Under the pieces are notes generated by a model. It ran no database searches. It was not told the origin of the DNA and worked only from the letters and a program-made list of their open reading frames with translations. The translations under genes and the position numbers were made by a program. From Anaerolineae bacterium (GTDB taxonomy: Bacteria; Chloroflexota; Anaerolineae; 4572-78; J111), in NCBI GenBank assembly GCA_023151115.1, contig JAKLJP010000006.1, forward strand, positions 62,001-126,000: DNA of 64,000 nt, written 5' to 3'. Shown piece after piece: positions 25,830-34,663 of the stretch (position 1 is the stretch's first letter; every line of letters begins with the position of its first letter).

Positions 25830-26783
25830 CTACGCTTTTGATAACGACTCGCCCAATTTGCGGCCCCGCTCGCGCCGCAGCAGCACCGTAACCACCGCCC
25901 CGATGGCCGCCACAGTGGTTAGGCCGGCGGCGCGAATGACATTCATAATCGTTACAGTGTATTGGCCGACCACCGGATCATAGTGATAACAGAGCAGCAG
26001 CAGTTGGTCTACCGGCGAACCGATTTTGTTGGCTGCCGCTTCGACCAGCCCCAGCCGGACATCCCTGGCCGGGAAATCAATGCCGTAAAAGTAGCGGGCA
26101 ATCTTTCCTTCGGGTGTAACCACCATAATGCCGGTCGGGTGAGCGTATTCCTGCTTGTCGGAGTCGTATTGATAATGAAACCCGGCTGCCTCAGTCAATT
26201 GTTCAATGGCCGCTTCTTCACCCACCAGAAAGTGCCAGCCGGCCCCGGCTTCGGGCCGGCGATACTGTTCCAGGTAAATTTCTTTTTTGGCCGCCGCCAA
26301 GTCCGGCGTCTCCGTTGGGTCAATGCTGACCGTAATCACCTCAAATTCGCCGCCGATGTCGAAGGTCAAATCGTTCAGGGTAGCCAACAGGCCATTGAGC
26401 ACCAGAGTGCAGAGCATGGGACATTCATAATAAGCAAAAACCAAAATGACCGGCTTCCGGCCAAAATAATCGGCCAGTTGGACAGTTTGCCCAGCTTCAT
26501 CTTGAAACGTTAACTCAAGCGGCAGTTGTTGATTCAACTTCTGCTCAAACTCAACGCCCTTGATGAGTTCGTCCACCGGGTGCGAGCCGTCGGCATGAGC
26601 AGAGGAAATGAAGATAGAAGATAGAAGATAGAAGATAGCGAGAAGCAAGGAGTAGGTAGTAGGTAGTAGGTAGTAGGGGATAGAAATACGAGGCCGCCCG
26701 GTGATGAATCGCGGAGCTAGTCCACCACACTGAATGAATCCGGCTAAAATATTATTCCTGTCCTTCAATGTTTTATTCTCCAT
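25830..26783 (-). CDS. SCO1/SenC copper chaperone with repeat-derived signal segment
   Basis: About 317 residues from ATG 26783 (the frame is open to 26801). The thioredoxin-fold domain carries YYECPMLC (CxxxC) and the copper-binding His of YAHPTGIM, so it delivers copper to CuA. A C-terminal membrane helix follows (AAGLTTVAAIGAVVTVLL). The N-terminal hydrophobic stretch YYLLPTTYSLLLAIFYLLSS, ending at SSAHA/DG as a cleavage site, is encoded by tandem repeats GTAGTAG and GAAGATA of the array at 26610-26682. The natural signal sequence seems to have been replaced or extended by the array. Confidence 0.88.
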   Translation of the reverse strand: MENKTLKDRNNILAGFIQCGGLAPRFITGRPRISIPYYLLPTTYSLLLAIFYLLSSIFISSAHADGSHPVDELIKGVEFEQKLNQQLPLELTFQDEAGQTVQLADYFGRKPVILVFAYYECPMLCTLVLNGLLATLNDLTFDIGGEFEVITVSIDPTETPDLAAAKKEIYLEQYRRPEAGAGWHFLVGEEAAIEQLTEAAGFHYQYDSDKQEYAHPTGIMVVTPEGKIARYFYGIDFPARDVRLGLVEAAANKIGSPVDQLLLLCYHYDPVVGQYTVTIMNVIRAAGLTTVAAIGAVVTVLLRRERGRKLGESLSKA

Positions 26784-26842
26784 CTTCAATCTTCTATCCA
26801 CTATCCACTATCCACTATCCACTATCCACTATCCTCACTCCT
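26610..26842. repeat. two-armed array pair flanking the SCO N-terminal region
   Basis: Left arm: AGAAGAT units at 26610-26638 and GTAGTAG units at 26650-26682. Right arm at 26781-26842: CATCTTCAAT then CTATCCA repeated four to five times, then CTCACTCCTC. The arms are partly complementary (GATAG/CTATC). About 100 bases between the arms code for the SCO N-region. Same unit family as at 28946 and 29448. Confidence 0.88.
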
Positions 26843-27245
26843 CGTCCTGCGGTTGCGCTGGCAGCCCTCGTTCCAGAGTCAATTCGATGGCCCGTTCGAT
26901 GGGGATGCGCACCACCCCGGCTTCCTGGTCCACCCAGCCGTAGTTGTTCAGAATACCATCCTGCTCGTTAGCCATACCCTGCATGTCTTGCCCTGGGTTA
27001 CGTTGTAATAAAGGCCCCGGCGGCAATCCTTGAGCCTCTTCCAGCAGGGGCGGCGGGGGCGCGCTGCGAGCGGCCTGGTTGTAGTTCAAGAAACTATATA
27101 ACAGACCAATGATGACAAAAACAATAATGACGACAACAATCAACCCCCCAGCCAACCAAACCAGGTTGCGCAGGTTGACGTCTCTGACTTCGTAGCCCAA
27201 TTTCAGGCTTTCTTCAGGAATGGGTTGAGGTTTGTGTTCTTCCAT
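26835..27245 (-). CDS. single-span membrane protein of the ACIII/oxidase operon
   Basis: 136 residues from ATG 27245; upstream residues in the frame are unlikely because GGAGGAG lies before this ATG. One membrane helix (about 35-60) with a cytoplasmic N-terminus. The periplasmic tail has NNYGWVDQEAGVVRIPIERA, a motif shared by small proteins found between ACIII and SCO genes in several phyla. It overlaps the ActF gene by 32 bases. Probably an assembly or accessory protein; no catalytic residues seen. Confidence 0.78.
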   Translation of the reverse strand: MEEHKPQPIPEESLKLGYEVRDVNLRNLVWLAGGLIVVVIIVFVIIGLLYSFLNYNQAARSAPPPPLLEEAQGLPPGPLLQRNPGQDMQGMANEQDGILNNYGWVDQEAGVVRIPIERAIELTLERGLPAQPQDEE

Positions 27246-28407
27246 GATCCAATATTTTCTCCTCCACCCCCGCATCGTATAGGGGCAGCAGGGATTTTTG
27301 CTTCAACTGCCAGATAAAGGCTGCCAGCCAGAGTCCACCGATAGCCAGCGGCGCGACGATGATGAGCCAGTCCAAATAGAATGTTTCATGGTAGGCCGGA
27401 ATTATCAGCCAGTACAGGTCAACCCAGCGCATAAACAAGACCAGGCTGGCGACGATGACCAGCCAGCGGATGCGGCGCTTGACCGTCCGCGAGAGCAGCA
27501 CCAGGAAGGGTATCACAAAATGGAAGACGGTCAGCAGAAAGCCGACAAATTCCCAGCCGCCATTGGTGCGGCGGAAAACCCAGGGCGTCTCTTCGGCCAG
27601 GTTGCCCGACCAGATAATGAGATATTGCGAAAGGGTCATATAAGCCCACAACATCACCCCGGCCAGCAAAAAATTGCCCAGGTCATTAACATTTAAGGCT
27701 TCTACGGCGGCAGTCAGCGGTGTGTGTCTCATTAACCAGTTGAGGGTGATAATGGCAAAAGCAAAGGCCGCGGCTACTGCGCCGGTAGCAAACATAAAAC
27801 CATAAATGGTTGAAAACCAGTGCGGTTCAATAGACATCATCCAGTCAATGGAGGCAAAGGTAATGGTCAACCCAAATGCGCCCAGACCCAGCCCACTCAA
27901 AGGGCGCAGGCGGCGGCCCGAGACGATGTCGAAGGAACTATCTAATTGGAGCAGCCAGCGGTTGAGCAGAAAAGCCAACCCCAGCCAGACTACAAAATAA
28001 ATCACCGCCCGACCAATAAAAAAAGGCGCGTTCAGGTAAAGAGCTTTGTGCTGCAAAAGTTCGTCGTGAGCGACCGCATCGGGGCGGGCCCATTCGTACA
28101 AAATCGGTAAGCCCAGCAACAGGGGTATAAACAATACGGCTAACAAGGGCAGGGTCAGTAACCCCGCTCTGAGAATCCGTTGGGTCACATAGCCCCAGCC
28201 GCCGCCGGTCATATTATAAATCATCAAAATCCCCAGGCAGCCCAGGGCCACCTGTAGCCAGAGGATAAAGCCGACCAGGTAGGCCGGGAAGAATTGGGCC
28301 GGACTCAGAAACCAGCCCACCACCAGCAGCACCAGGCCGATTACTCCGGTCCCCAGGGCCGTCATTTGGATGCGATTGAAGAGGGATTGCGCTTGTGGCT
28401 GGTTCAT
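27214..28407 (-). CDS. actF: alternative complex III subunit ActF
   Basis: 397 residues, about ten membrane helices. Quinol:cytochrome c oxidoreductase membrane subunit paralogous to ActC but lacking NrfD-like ends. The family stretch FASIDWMMSIEPHWFSTIYG is visible near residue 185. It overlaps actE by four bases, in the canonical actE-actF order. Takes part in quinol oxidation and probably proton movement. Confidence 0.9.
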   Translation of the reverse strand: MNQPQAQSLFNRIQMTALGTGVIGLVLLVVGWFLSPAQFFPAYLVGFILWLQVALGCLGILMIYNMTGGGWGYVTQRILRAGLLTLPLLAVLFIPLLLGLPILYEWARPDAVAHDELLQHKALYLNAPFFIGRAVIYFVVWLGLAFLLNRWLLQLDSSFDIVSGRRLRPLSGLGLGAFGLTITFASIDWMMSIEPHWFSTIYGFMFATGAVAAAFAFAIITLNWLMRHTPLTAAVEALNVNDLGNFLLAGVMLWAYMTLSQYLIIWSGNLAEETPWVFRRTNGGWEFVGFLLTVFHFVIPFLVLLSRTVKRRIRWLVIVASLVLFMRWVDLYWLIIPAYHETFYLDWLIIVAPLAIGGLWLAAFIWQLKQKSLLPLYDAGVEEKILDHGRTQTSTHS

Positions 28408-29018
28408 TGGCCCGGCTCCTCTAACTTGCTGCGTTGGTCGGGTGGCACATCATCCAGGGTGGCGTTCTGGCTCAGTTGCAGCGCCTTAATATAGGCAATA
28501 ATGGCCCAGCGGTCTTCCGGCGGCACGCGGGAAGCGTAGCTGTACATTACCCCAAAACCGTTGGTAATCACATCATAATAGTAACCGGGCGGCGCTTCGC
28601 GCAGACGGTCAATGTGGAACGAAGGCGGCGCTTTGAACCCGCGTTGAACGATCATGCCCTGGCCGTTACCCACGCGGCTGTGGCAGGGGGCGCAGAAAAT
28701 ATCATACCGTTCACGTCCGCGCTCCAACACCTCGCGGGTAATTTCAATCGGAAAGTTCTCGACAGGGGTATCATCCTCATTCATGCCCTGGTAAAACGCC
28801 TTGTCTGAATTAAGGTGTCCACGCGCCACCGTATCCACCAGCAGCGGCCTCGATGATTGGCCGTCGAGGAAAAAGTCGCTCGACTCCAACGGCTTCACTT
28901 TAGCTTGCTGCCGCATATCATACCAGCAGCCCGTCAGCAGGAGCAGAGGAAGAAGAAGATAGAAGATGGAAGATAGAAGATGGAAGATAGAAGATGGAAG
29001 TTTTAAAGTTACTCGCAC
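28404..29018 (-). CDS. actE: alternative complex III monoheme cytochrome c subunit ActE (lipoprotein)
   Basis: 204 residues, start GTG 29018. A short basic start is followed by the hydrophobic run SSIFHLLSSIFYLLLPLLLL and the lipobox LLTGC. That run is encoded by the CATCTTC/TATCTTC repeats of the array at 28946-29000. One heme c site: CAPCH, with likely axial Met in the later segment (GVMYSY). It carries electrons from the iron-sulfur and pentaheme subunits to the oxidase. The signal peptide of a conserved respiratory subunit thus comes from a repeat. Confidence 0.9.
   Translation of the reverse strand: MRVTLKLPSSIFHLLSSIFYLLLPLLLLTGCWYDMRQQAKVKPLESSDFFLDGQSSRPLLVDTVARGHLNSDKAFYQGMNEDDTPVENFPIEITREVLERGRERYDIFCAPCHSRVGNGQGMIVQRGFKAPPSFHIDRLREAPPGYYYDVITNGFGVMYSYASRVPPEDRWAIIAYIKALQLSQNATLDDVPPDQRSKLEEPGQ
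28946..29000. repeat. tandem array, AGAAGATGGAAGAT family, left arm
   Basis: Alternating 7-base units AGAAGAT and GGAAGAT (seven to eight copies). On the minus strand it is coding (ActE signal peptide). Complementary to the array at 29448-29496; the two enclose the four-helix-bundle gene. Confidence 0.92.
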
Positions 29019-29028
29019 TTTATGACCC

Positions 29029-29436
29029 TCATTTCGCAGTATAACGACAAAAATCCTCTGCTCGCTGAATCATCCTGTTGAGCATACCGCCGATTCGCTG
29101 CCATGCTTCATCTAATTCATGATACAGTTCAGAGTTGATGTAACCGCACTCACGCGCATGGTCGAGCCAAGCCTGTGTTTCCATTGCCTCTCCGAGAGCT
29201 TCGTTAATCTTATTAACAAATGCAGCCTGATATTTACGCCTGGCCCAAGCCTCCGCAATCATCGCGTTGACAGAGCGAGATGAACGACGGATCTGATCGG
29301 TTAAAGCATAAGTTTCTTCTTTTGGAAAATCCCCGGTTATCATAAAAATCCTCTTGGCCTGTTCCAGCGCCAGTTTATACACATTCAAATCCCGAAAACT
29401 CTTAATAACCCGTATCGCTCTTTCGCCATCCTCCAT
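29029..29436 (-). CDS. four-helix-bundle protein (S23/IVP family)
   Basis: 135 residues from ATG 29436, with GGGAGGGG just before it; the open frame runs to 29448. Family motifs: KSFRDLNVYKLALEQAKRI, FPKEETYALTDQIRRSSRSV and IAEAWARR. This family includes proteins encoded in intervening sequences of 23S rRNA and the Avd accessory proteins of diversity-generating retroelements; a nucleic-acid-binding pentamer is known for Avd. It has no place in respiratory operons, yet here it splits actD from actE. It is bounded on both sides by complementary repeat arrays, which suggests it arrived with them. Confidence 0.9.
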   Translation of the reverse strand: MEDGERAIRVIKSFRDLNVYKLALEQAKRIFMITGDFPKEETYALTDQIRRSSRSVNAMIAEAWARRKYQAAFVNKINEALGEAMETQAWLDHARECGYINSELYHELDEAWQRIGGMLNRMIQRAEDFCRYTAK

Positions 29437-29447
29437 AACCCCTCCCA

Positions 29448-29496
29448 ATCTTCTATCCTCTATCCTCTATCCTCTATCTTCCATCCTCTATCTTCC
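29448..29496. repeat. tandem array, CTCTATCCTCTATC family, right arm
   Basis: Units CTATCCT and CTATCTTCCATC, ending at the base before the ActD stop codon. Reverse complement of the array at 28946-29000 in unit sequence, so a transcript of this region could fold with the S23-type gene in the loop. Confidence 0.92.
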
Positions 29497-30048
29497 CTAC
29501 CCCGGATATTTATACTGCTCAATCTCCGACACCCGTTCGGGGTGAAAGCTTTCCAGGAATTTCCTTGTTTCTTCCATATCAAACTTGGGGTCGCGCGCCT
29601 CGATTTGGAGGAAGAAGCGGTCGCGGCTGGCGGCCTCAAAGCCGGGTACGCCGAAGACCGGGTGATAGGGTTGGGGCAGTCCGTTGAGGCCCAGCATGCC
29701 CAGCACGGCGGCAAACGCGGCCAGCAAGACAGTGGTTTCAAAGGTGGCCGGGATAAACGAGGGCCAGCTATGGAAGGGCCGCCCGCCGATATTGAGCGGG
29801 TAATCAATGACCGAGGCGTAATATTGCAGCATATAGCCGCCAATGGCTCCAATAATGCCGCCCGCCAAAACGATGTATGGCAGGCGTGTGCCGCGAGCAC
29901 CCAAGGCGTGCCCCACTTCTTCAATCGGATAAGGCGTGTAGGCATCCATTTTGCGGTAGCCAACTTCATGGGCCTGATGGGTCGCCTTGATCAACGCCTC
30001 CGGGGTGGTAAATTCGGCTAAATAACCAAAGATAGGTGGATTTTTCAT
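29497..30048 (-). CDS. actD: alternative complex III subunit ActD (DUF3341)
   Basis: 183 residues, two membrane helices (about 58-80 and 105-125) flanked by soluble parts. The start IFGYLAEFTTPEALIKA and MDAYTPYPIEEV are DUF3341 hallmarks. Anchors the periplasmic subunits. Overlaps actC by four bases. Confidence 0.92.
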   Translation of the reverse strand: MKNPPIFGYLAEFTTPEALIKATHQAHEVGYRKMDAYTPYPIEEVGHALGARGTRLPYIVLAGGIIGAIGGYMLQYYASVIDYPLNIGGRPFHSWPSFIPATFETTVLLAAFAAVLGMLGLNGLPQPYHPVFGVPGFEAASRDRFFLQIEARDPKFDMEETRKFLESFHPERVSEIEQYKYPG

Positions 30049-31424
30049 GCGTTTTCGCTTTCCGGCACCAATTCGCGCATCTCAAAAATCGAAATGACCG
30101 GCAGTACCCGGATAAACAGCAGCAGCAAGGTCAGGAAGAAGCCGATGGTGCCGATAAACATGGTCCAGTCGAAAACCGTAGGGTAGTACATCCCCCATGC
30201 AGAAGGCAGAAAATCGCGGTGCAGGCTGGTCACAATAATCACAAATCGTTCCAGCCACATACCGATATTGACAATAATCGAAATGACAAACAAGACCAGC
30301 AGATTGTTTCTAATCGAGCGGAACCAGAGCAATTGGGGGATCAACCCATTGCAGAGGATCAGCGCCCAATACATCGGCGCATAGGGGCCGGCCATGCGGT
30401 TTAAAATCAGATATTCTTCGTACTGGCTGCCGCTGTACCAGCCCATAAACAGTTCCATCATATAGCCATAAAAGACAATCAGGCCCGTTACCAGCATAAT
30501 CTTGGCCATATTGTTGAGGTGGCGCATGGTGATAAAATCTTCCAGCCCATAAACTTTGCGCAGGGGAATCGCCAGGGTTAGGACCATGGCAAAGCCGGAG
30601 AAAATAGCCCCCGCCACAAAGTAAGGGGGAAACATGGTTGCGTGCCAGCCAGGAATGATTCCGGCCGCAAAGTCAAGGCTCACCACGCTGTGGACCGAGA
30701 CCACCAGCGGGGTAGAGAGGGCGGCCAGCATCAAATAAGCCGCGTGATAGCGATTCCAGTGGGCCGCGGAGTTGCGCCAGCCCAGCGCAAAAATCCCATA
30801 AAGAATCCGGAGCAGCGGATTCTTAGTCCGGTCGCGCATCGTCGCCAGGTCGGGGATAAGGCCGGTGTACCAGAACAGAAACGAAACGGTGGCGTAGGTG
30901 GAAATGGCAAACACGTCCCACACCAACGGGCTGCGGAAGTTGGGCCACATGCCAAAGGTGTTGGGATAGGGCATCAACCAGTAGTCGAACCAGGGCCGGC
31001 CGGTGTGTAATAAGGGGTACAACCCGGCATTGGCGACGGCAAAGAGGGTCATCGCCTCGGCAAAGCGGTTGATGGAGGTGCGCCACTGCTGGCGAAAGAG
31101 CAACAAAATAGCCGAAATCAACGTGCCGGCGTGCCCAATGCCCACCCACCAGACAAAGTTGAGAATATCAAAGCCCCAGCCAACCGGGTTATTAACGCCC
31201 CAAATGCCAACACCGGCGTACAGCAGATAGCTAATGGTCCCAAACAGCATGGCCGTCCCCAACGAAGCCAGGCCAAAGGCCACAAACCAGACCAGCGGCG
31301 TCCGGCGCGTGAGCACAATGGCGCTAATTTTATCGGTGACGGTTCCGTAAGTATGGCCCGGCCCAATCACCGGCGCGGGCAACTGCACGCTCGACGGTTT
31401 ATCAAATGCATCCGATGATTGCAT
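30045..31424 (-). CDS. actC: alternative complex III subunit ActC (NrfD-like)
   Basis: 459 residues, about ten membrane helices of the NrfD/PsrC family, the quinol-binding subunit. It includes WWVGIGHAGTLISAILLLF, with the His/Asp-type quinone-site region, and SVVSLDFAAGIIPGWH. Overlaps the actB stop by one base. Electrons pass from menaquinol here to the iron-sulfur clusters of ActB. Confidence 0.93.
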   Translation of the reverse strand: MQSSDAFDKPSSVQLPAPVIGPGHTYGTVTDKISAIVLTRRTPLVWFVAFGLASLGTAMLFGTISYLLYAGVGIWGVNNPVGWGFDILNFVWWVGIGHAGTLISAILLLFRQQWRTSINRFAEAMTLFAVANAGLYPLLHTGRPWFDYWLMPYPNTFGMWPNFRSPLVWDVFAISTYATVSFLFWYTGLIPDLATMRDRTKNPLLRILYGIFALGWRNSAAHWNRYHAAYLMLAALSTPLVVSVHSVVSLDFAAGIIPGWHATMFPPYFVAGAIFSGFAMVLTLAIPLRKVYGLEDFITMRHLNNMAKIMLVTGLIVFYGYMMELFMGWYSGSQYEEYLILNRMAGPYAPMYWALILCNGLIPQLLWFRSIRNNLLVLFVISIIVNIGMWLERFVIIVTSLHRDFLPSAWGMYYPTVFDWTMFIGTIGFFLTLLLLFIRVLPVISIFEMRELVPESENA

Positions 31425-34393
31425 CAGCTTACTTCACCTCCCAGTTCAGCGTTGGGATTCTTGACCTCGGCCAGATAAGTGGTGCGGGGTTTGGTGTTCA
31501 ACTCTTCCAGCAGGCCGTAATTGAGCGGCGTAGCTTTAGATTGGGCCACCCGGCTCTCCGGGTCATTGATATTGCCAAAAATAATGGCCTGGGTCGGGCA
31601 GGCTTGCTGGCAAGCGGTGATGATTTCACCATCACGGATGGCCCGGTTTTCCTTTTTGGCCTCGATGCGAGCCAGGTTGATGCGCTGGACACAGTAAGTG
31701 CATTTCTCCATGACTCCCCGCTGGCGCACGGTCACATCCGGGTTCATTAAAAGTTTCAGCACCGGCACATCCTGGTTGCTATATTGGAAGAAATTATAGC
31801 GGCGCACTTTGTAAGGGCAGTTGTTGGAACAATAGCGGGTCCCGACACAGCGATTATAAACCATATCGTTCAACCCTTCGGCGCTGTGGACGGTTGCCGC
31901 CACCGGACAGACCACCTCGCAGGGGGCCTTTTCGCAGTGCATACACGGCACCGGCTGGAAGTGAGTCGCCGGGTTGTCCAATTCTCCTTCAAAATAGGTA
32001 TCCACCCGAATCCAGTGCATCTCCCGGCCCCGCGAAACCTGCTCCTTGCCGACAACGGGAATATTGTTCTCAGCCTGGCAAGCGATGGTACAGGCATTGC
32101 AGCCGATACAACTGGTCAGGTCAATGGTCATGCCCCAGGCATTACCCTCGTAAGGATACTCCGGGTACAGGGAAATATGTTCAGCCTCGCCGTGGCTCTC
32201 CTGAGCAAAATCGGGGTGGGCCTGGTACTCGGCCAGTGAGGCTGAGCGTACCAACTCGCGCCCCTCCATCAAAAAATGCAACTGGGTGGTTACCAACGGA
32301 TAAGTCTCCCCGGTTTTGACAATTTCCAGGCCCGTATCAAACCAGGGCGCTTCAGCGGTGCGTAGGACATAAGCGTTGAAACCAACCCCATTCCCCACCT
32401 GGCCGGCCCGCCTGCGCCCATAGCCCAGGTGAACCGTAACGGTATCATCGGCGTGGCCGGGTGCGACCATAATCGGCGCGCGCACCGACCGTTCGCGGTA
32501 ACGCAGTTCAACCACCTCGTCATTAGCCAGGCCCAAGCGACTGGCGGTGGTGGGGCTGATGAGGGCCGCGTTATCCCAGGTGAGTTTAGTAATGGGCCGG
32601 GGCAGCTCTTGCAGCCAGCCATTGTTAGCAAAACGGCCATCCCAGACCGACGGATCAGGCCGGAAGACAAGTTCCAGGCCAGATGACTCTCCCGCTGCCG
32701 GGGCGCTGCCAAAATTGGCCTGCGTCGTAACGGAGCGGGTGGGCAGAGCCGTGTCAGCCATCAACCCATTGTGCAGGGCGGTTCGCCACACGGTTTCAAA
32801 ATCGTCGCCGGGATATTGCTCCTGCCAATAATTTCGCACCAAATCCAGGTTGGATACCCCGGTTTGGCCCAAAATTACCGCCAACAGTTCGTAAGGCGAT
32901 TTACCATCGTACAGCGGCGCAATCAACGGCTGAATGATGCTGACCGTGCCATCGTAAGCGCGGGCATCGCCCCACATCTCTAAAAAGTGCAGCCCCGGAA
33001 TATGCCACTGGCACAATTCTGAGGTTTCGTCTTCATACAGGCCCAGGTGAACCCGAGTGGGAACATTAAACATGCGCTCGCCAAATTGCAGGTCAGCCGG
33101 GGCGTCGTAAACGGGATTGCTATCGAGGATAATCAACAACTGGACTTGCCCGGCCTGCATCTCGTCGGCCAGTTCGCGCAGCGAAGCGATGCCATTGCCG
33201 GGGTTGGCGGTGACCGGGTCGGTATAAGTTACCGTCTGTCCCACATTGCCCAACGCTTCATTCATCGCGTAAGCCAAAGCGTGAACAATGGGCGGCTGCT
33301 GCTCGCCGGCAATCACCAGGCTTGAACCTCGATGGGCCTGCAAATCGCTGACCACCGCCGCAAGCCAATTAGCCTGATCGGGCAGTTCCGCCCCACCTGC
33401 TTCCACACCGAGAGCTTGGGCGAGAGCGCGGGTCAATAATTCAATCTGGCTGGGCCGCAACGGCAGCCGGTGGTCGGCTTTGGCCCCGGTAATCGTCGGG
33501 GTGCTTTCGACCACATACAGGCGGCTCTGTTCGGTTTGACCGGCCCAGACGCGGCGGGTGTCGCTAAAATCACGGGCATACCGAATATGGCCCGGCCCTT
33601 CGCCCAAAAAGTTGGCGTCAAGCGACAGAATAACCTCGGCGTTAGCCAGGTTGTAAACGGTTTCGACATCTTCGCCAAAGGCCAGGCGCGCCCCAGCCCG
33701 GCTATTATCGGTCCCAGCGGGTTCATACTGATGCCACCGGGCTTGCGGAAATTCGGCCAGAACCGCGTCAATCTGGCTGGCCAGGGTGGGCGAAGTAACC
33801 TGACCGGTCAAAATACGCAGCCCGGCCCCCCCGTTTCCCCGCAGATTGTCTATTTCAGCCTGAAAATTCTCCAAAAAAGCGGCCCAGGTACTAATTCGGG
33901 TCCCAAACCGAGTCACCACCTGCGAGCGGTCAGGGTCGTACAACTGCAAAATGGCCGCCTGGAGCCAGACATCTGAGGAACCGAGGCTGGCCGGGTGGTC
34001 GGGGTTGCCCTCGATTTTGGTCGGGCGGCCTTCGTGGTTTTCGACCAGCGCACCAATGGCATAGCCGTTAAAAGGCGCAGCCGTAGCATAAAACAGCGGC
34101 TGGCCTGGAATCAATTCTTCGGGCTGGCGCACATAAGGCAGAATTTTTTCGGTCGGTTGGCCCGAACAGCCGGTCAATCCGGCCAAAGCCAGCGACGCGC
34201 CCATCACCTTGAGAAAGTTGCGCCGGCTAAGCTGGTCGCTCCATTCAGCCGCGCCTTGCGGAAATTCTCGGTACAGAAACTCTTTAAATGCCGGAGTTTC
34301 GGCTACCTCTTCAAGACTGCGCCAATAACGCCGGCCCTGCGTCTGGGCTAACTTCGCCCGAATTTCGGTGAGATTGAGGGGTTCTTTTTTCAT
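31424..34393 (-). CDS. actB: alternative complex III subunit ActB (molybdopterin-like/iron-sulfur fusion)
   Basis: 989 residues. A twin-arginine-like signal SRRNFLKVMGASLAL at about residue 56 ends in a lipobox-like LTGC. A molybdopterin-oxidoreductase-fold domain (about 80-720) lacks obvious cofactor-binding Cys. The C-terminal ferredoxin domain (about 750-960) has four Cys groups: CIGCNACTIAC, CMHCEKAPCEVVC, CVGTRYCSNNC and CTYC with CQQACPTQ. These bind three 4Fe-4S and one 3Fe-4S cluster in the family. Peripheral subunit on the outer face of the membrane. Confidence 0.95.
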   Translation of the reverse strand: MKKEPLNLTEIRAKLAQTQGRRYWRSLEEVAETPAFKEFLYREFPQGAAEWSDQLSRRNFLKVMGASLALAGLTGCSGQPTEKILPYVRQPEELIPGQPLFYATAAPFNGYAIGALVENHEGRPTKIEGNPDHPASLGSSDVWLQAAILQLYDPDRSQVVTRFGTRISTWAAFLENFQAEIDNLRGNGGAGLRILTGQVTSPTLASQIDAVLAEFPQARWHQYEPAGTDNSRAGARLAFGEDVETVYNLANAEVILSLDANFLGEGPGHIRYARDFSDTRRVWAGQTEQSRLYVVESTPTITGAKADHRLPLRPSQIELLTRALAQALGVEAGGAELPDQANWLAAVVSDLQAHRGSSLVIAGEQQPPIVHALAYAMNEALGNVGQTVTYTDPVTANPGNGIASLRELADEMQAGQVQLLIILDSNPVYDAPADLQFGERMFNVPTRVHLGLYEDETSELCQWHIPGLHFLEMWGDARAYDGTVSIIQPLIAPLYDGKSPYELLAVILGQTGVSNLDLVRNYWQEQYPGDDFETVWRTALHNGLMADTALPTRSVTTQANFGSAPAAGESSGLELVFRPDPSVWDGRFANNGWLQELPRPITKLTWDNAALISPTTASRLGLANDEVVELRYRERSVRAPIMVAPGHADDTVTVHLGYGRRRAGQVGNGVGFNAYVLRTAEAPWFDTGLEIVKTGETYPLVTTQLHFLMEGRELVRSASLAEYQAHPDFAQESHGEAEHISLYPEYPYEGNAWGMTIDLTSCIGCNACTIACQAENNIPVVGKEQVSRGREMHWIRVDTYFEGELDNPATHFQPVPCMHCEKAPCEVVCPVAATVHSAEGLNDMVYNRCVGTRYCSNNCPYKVRRYNFFQYSNQDVPVLKLLMNPDVTVRQRGVMEKCTYCVQRINLARIEAKKENRAIRDGEIITACQQACPTQAIIFGNINDPESRVAQSKATPLNYGLLEELNTKPRTTYLAEVKNPNAELGGEVS

Positions 34394-34430
34394 AAAGTCC
34401 TATTCAATTCAAAAGGAACTGAGTCATTAT

Positions 34431-34514
34431 CATATCATTTCGAGGCCAGAGGCCGAGAAATCCCCAGGGCGCTACATAGACTTTGGGGATTTCTCCCTTC
34501 GGTCGAAATGACAT
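34431..34514. repeat. dispersed element, CATTTCGA-GAGAAATC type, copy 1
   Basis: TCATTTCGAGG and GAGAAATCCCCA pair with TGGGGATTTCTC and TCGAAATGACATG. A second, rearranged piece with CACCCCTTCGGGTGCGCC lies at about 34561-34644. Copies: 46629-46780 and 55807-55900. Together they fill the gap between actA and actB. Confidence 0.82.
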
Positions 34515-34663
34515 GCCCGAGCAGTTACTTTTACCTACCAAATTTTAGTAATTGCAATGCCCCAGGGATTTCTCCCTTTGGTCGAAACCTGTCCCACCCC
34601 TTCGGGTGCGCCGAAGGGCGTGAGCCTGTCGAAGGATGACATGTCTGGCTGGTTCTCTGTTTT

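Noticed and set aside
29029..29436. Calling the four-helix-bundle gene Avd
   Set aside because: The family includes Avd, but there is no reverse transcriptase beside it; S23/IVP-type is the safer name.
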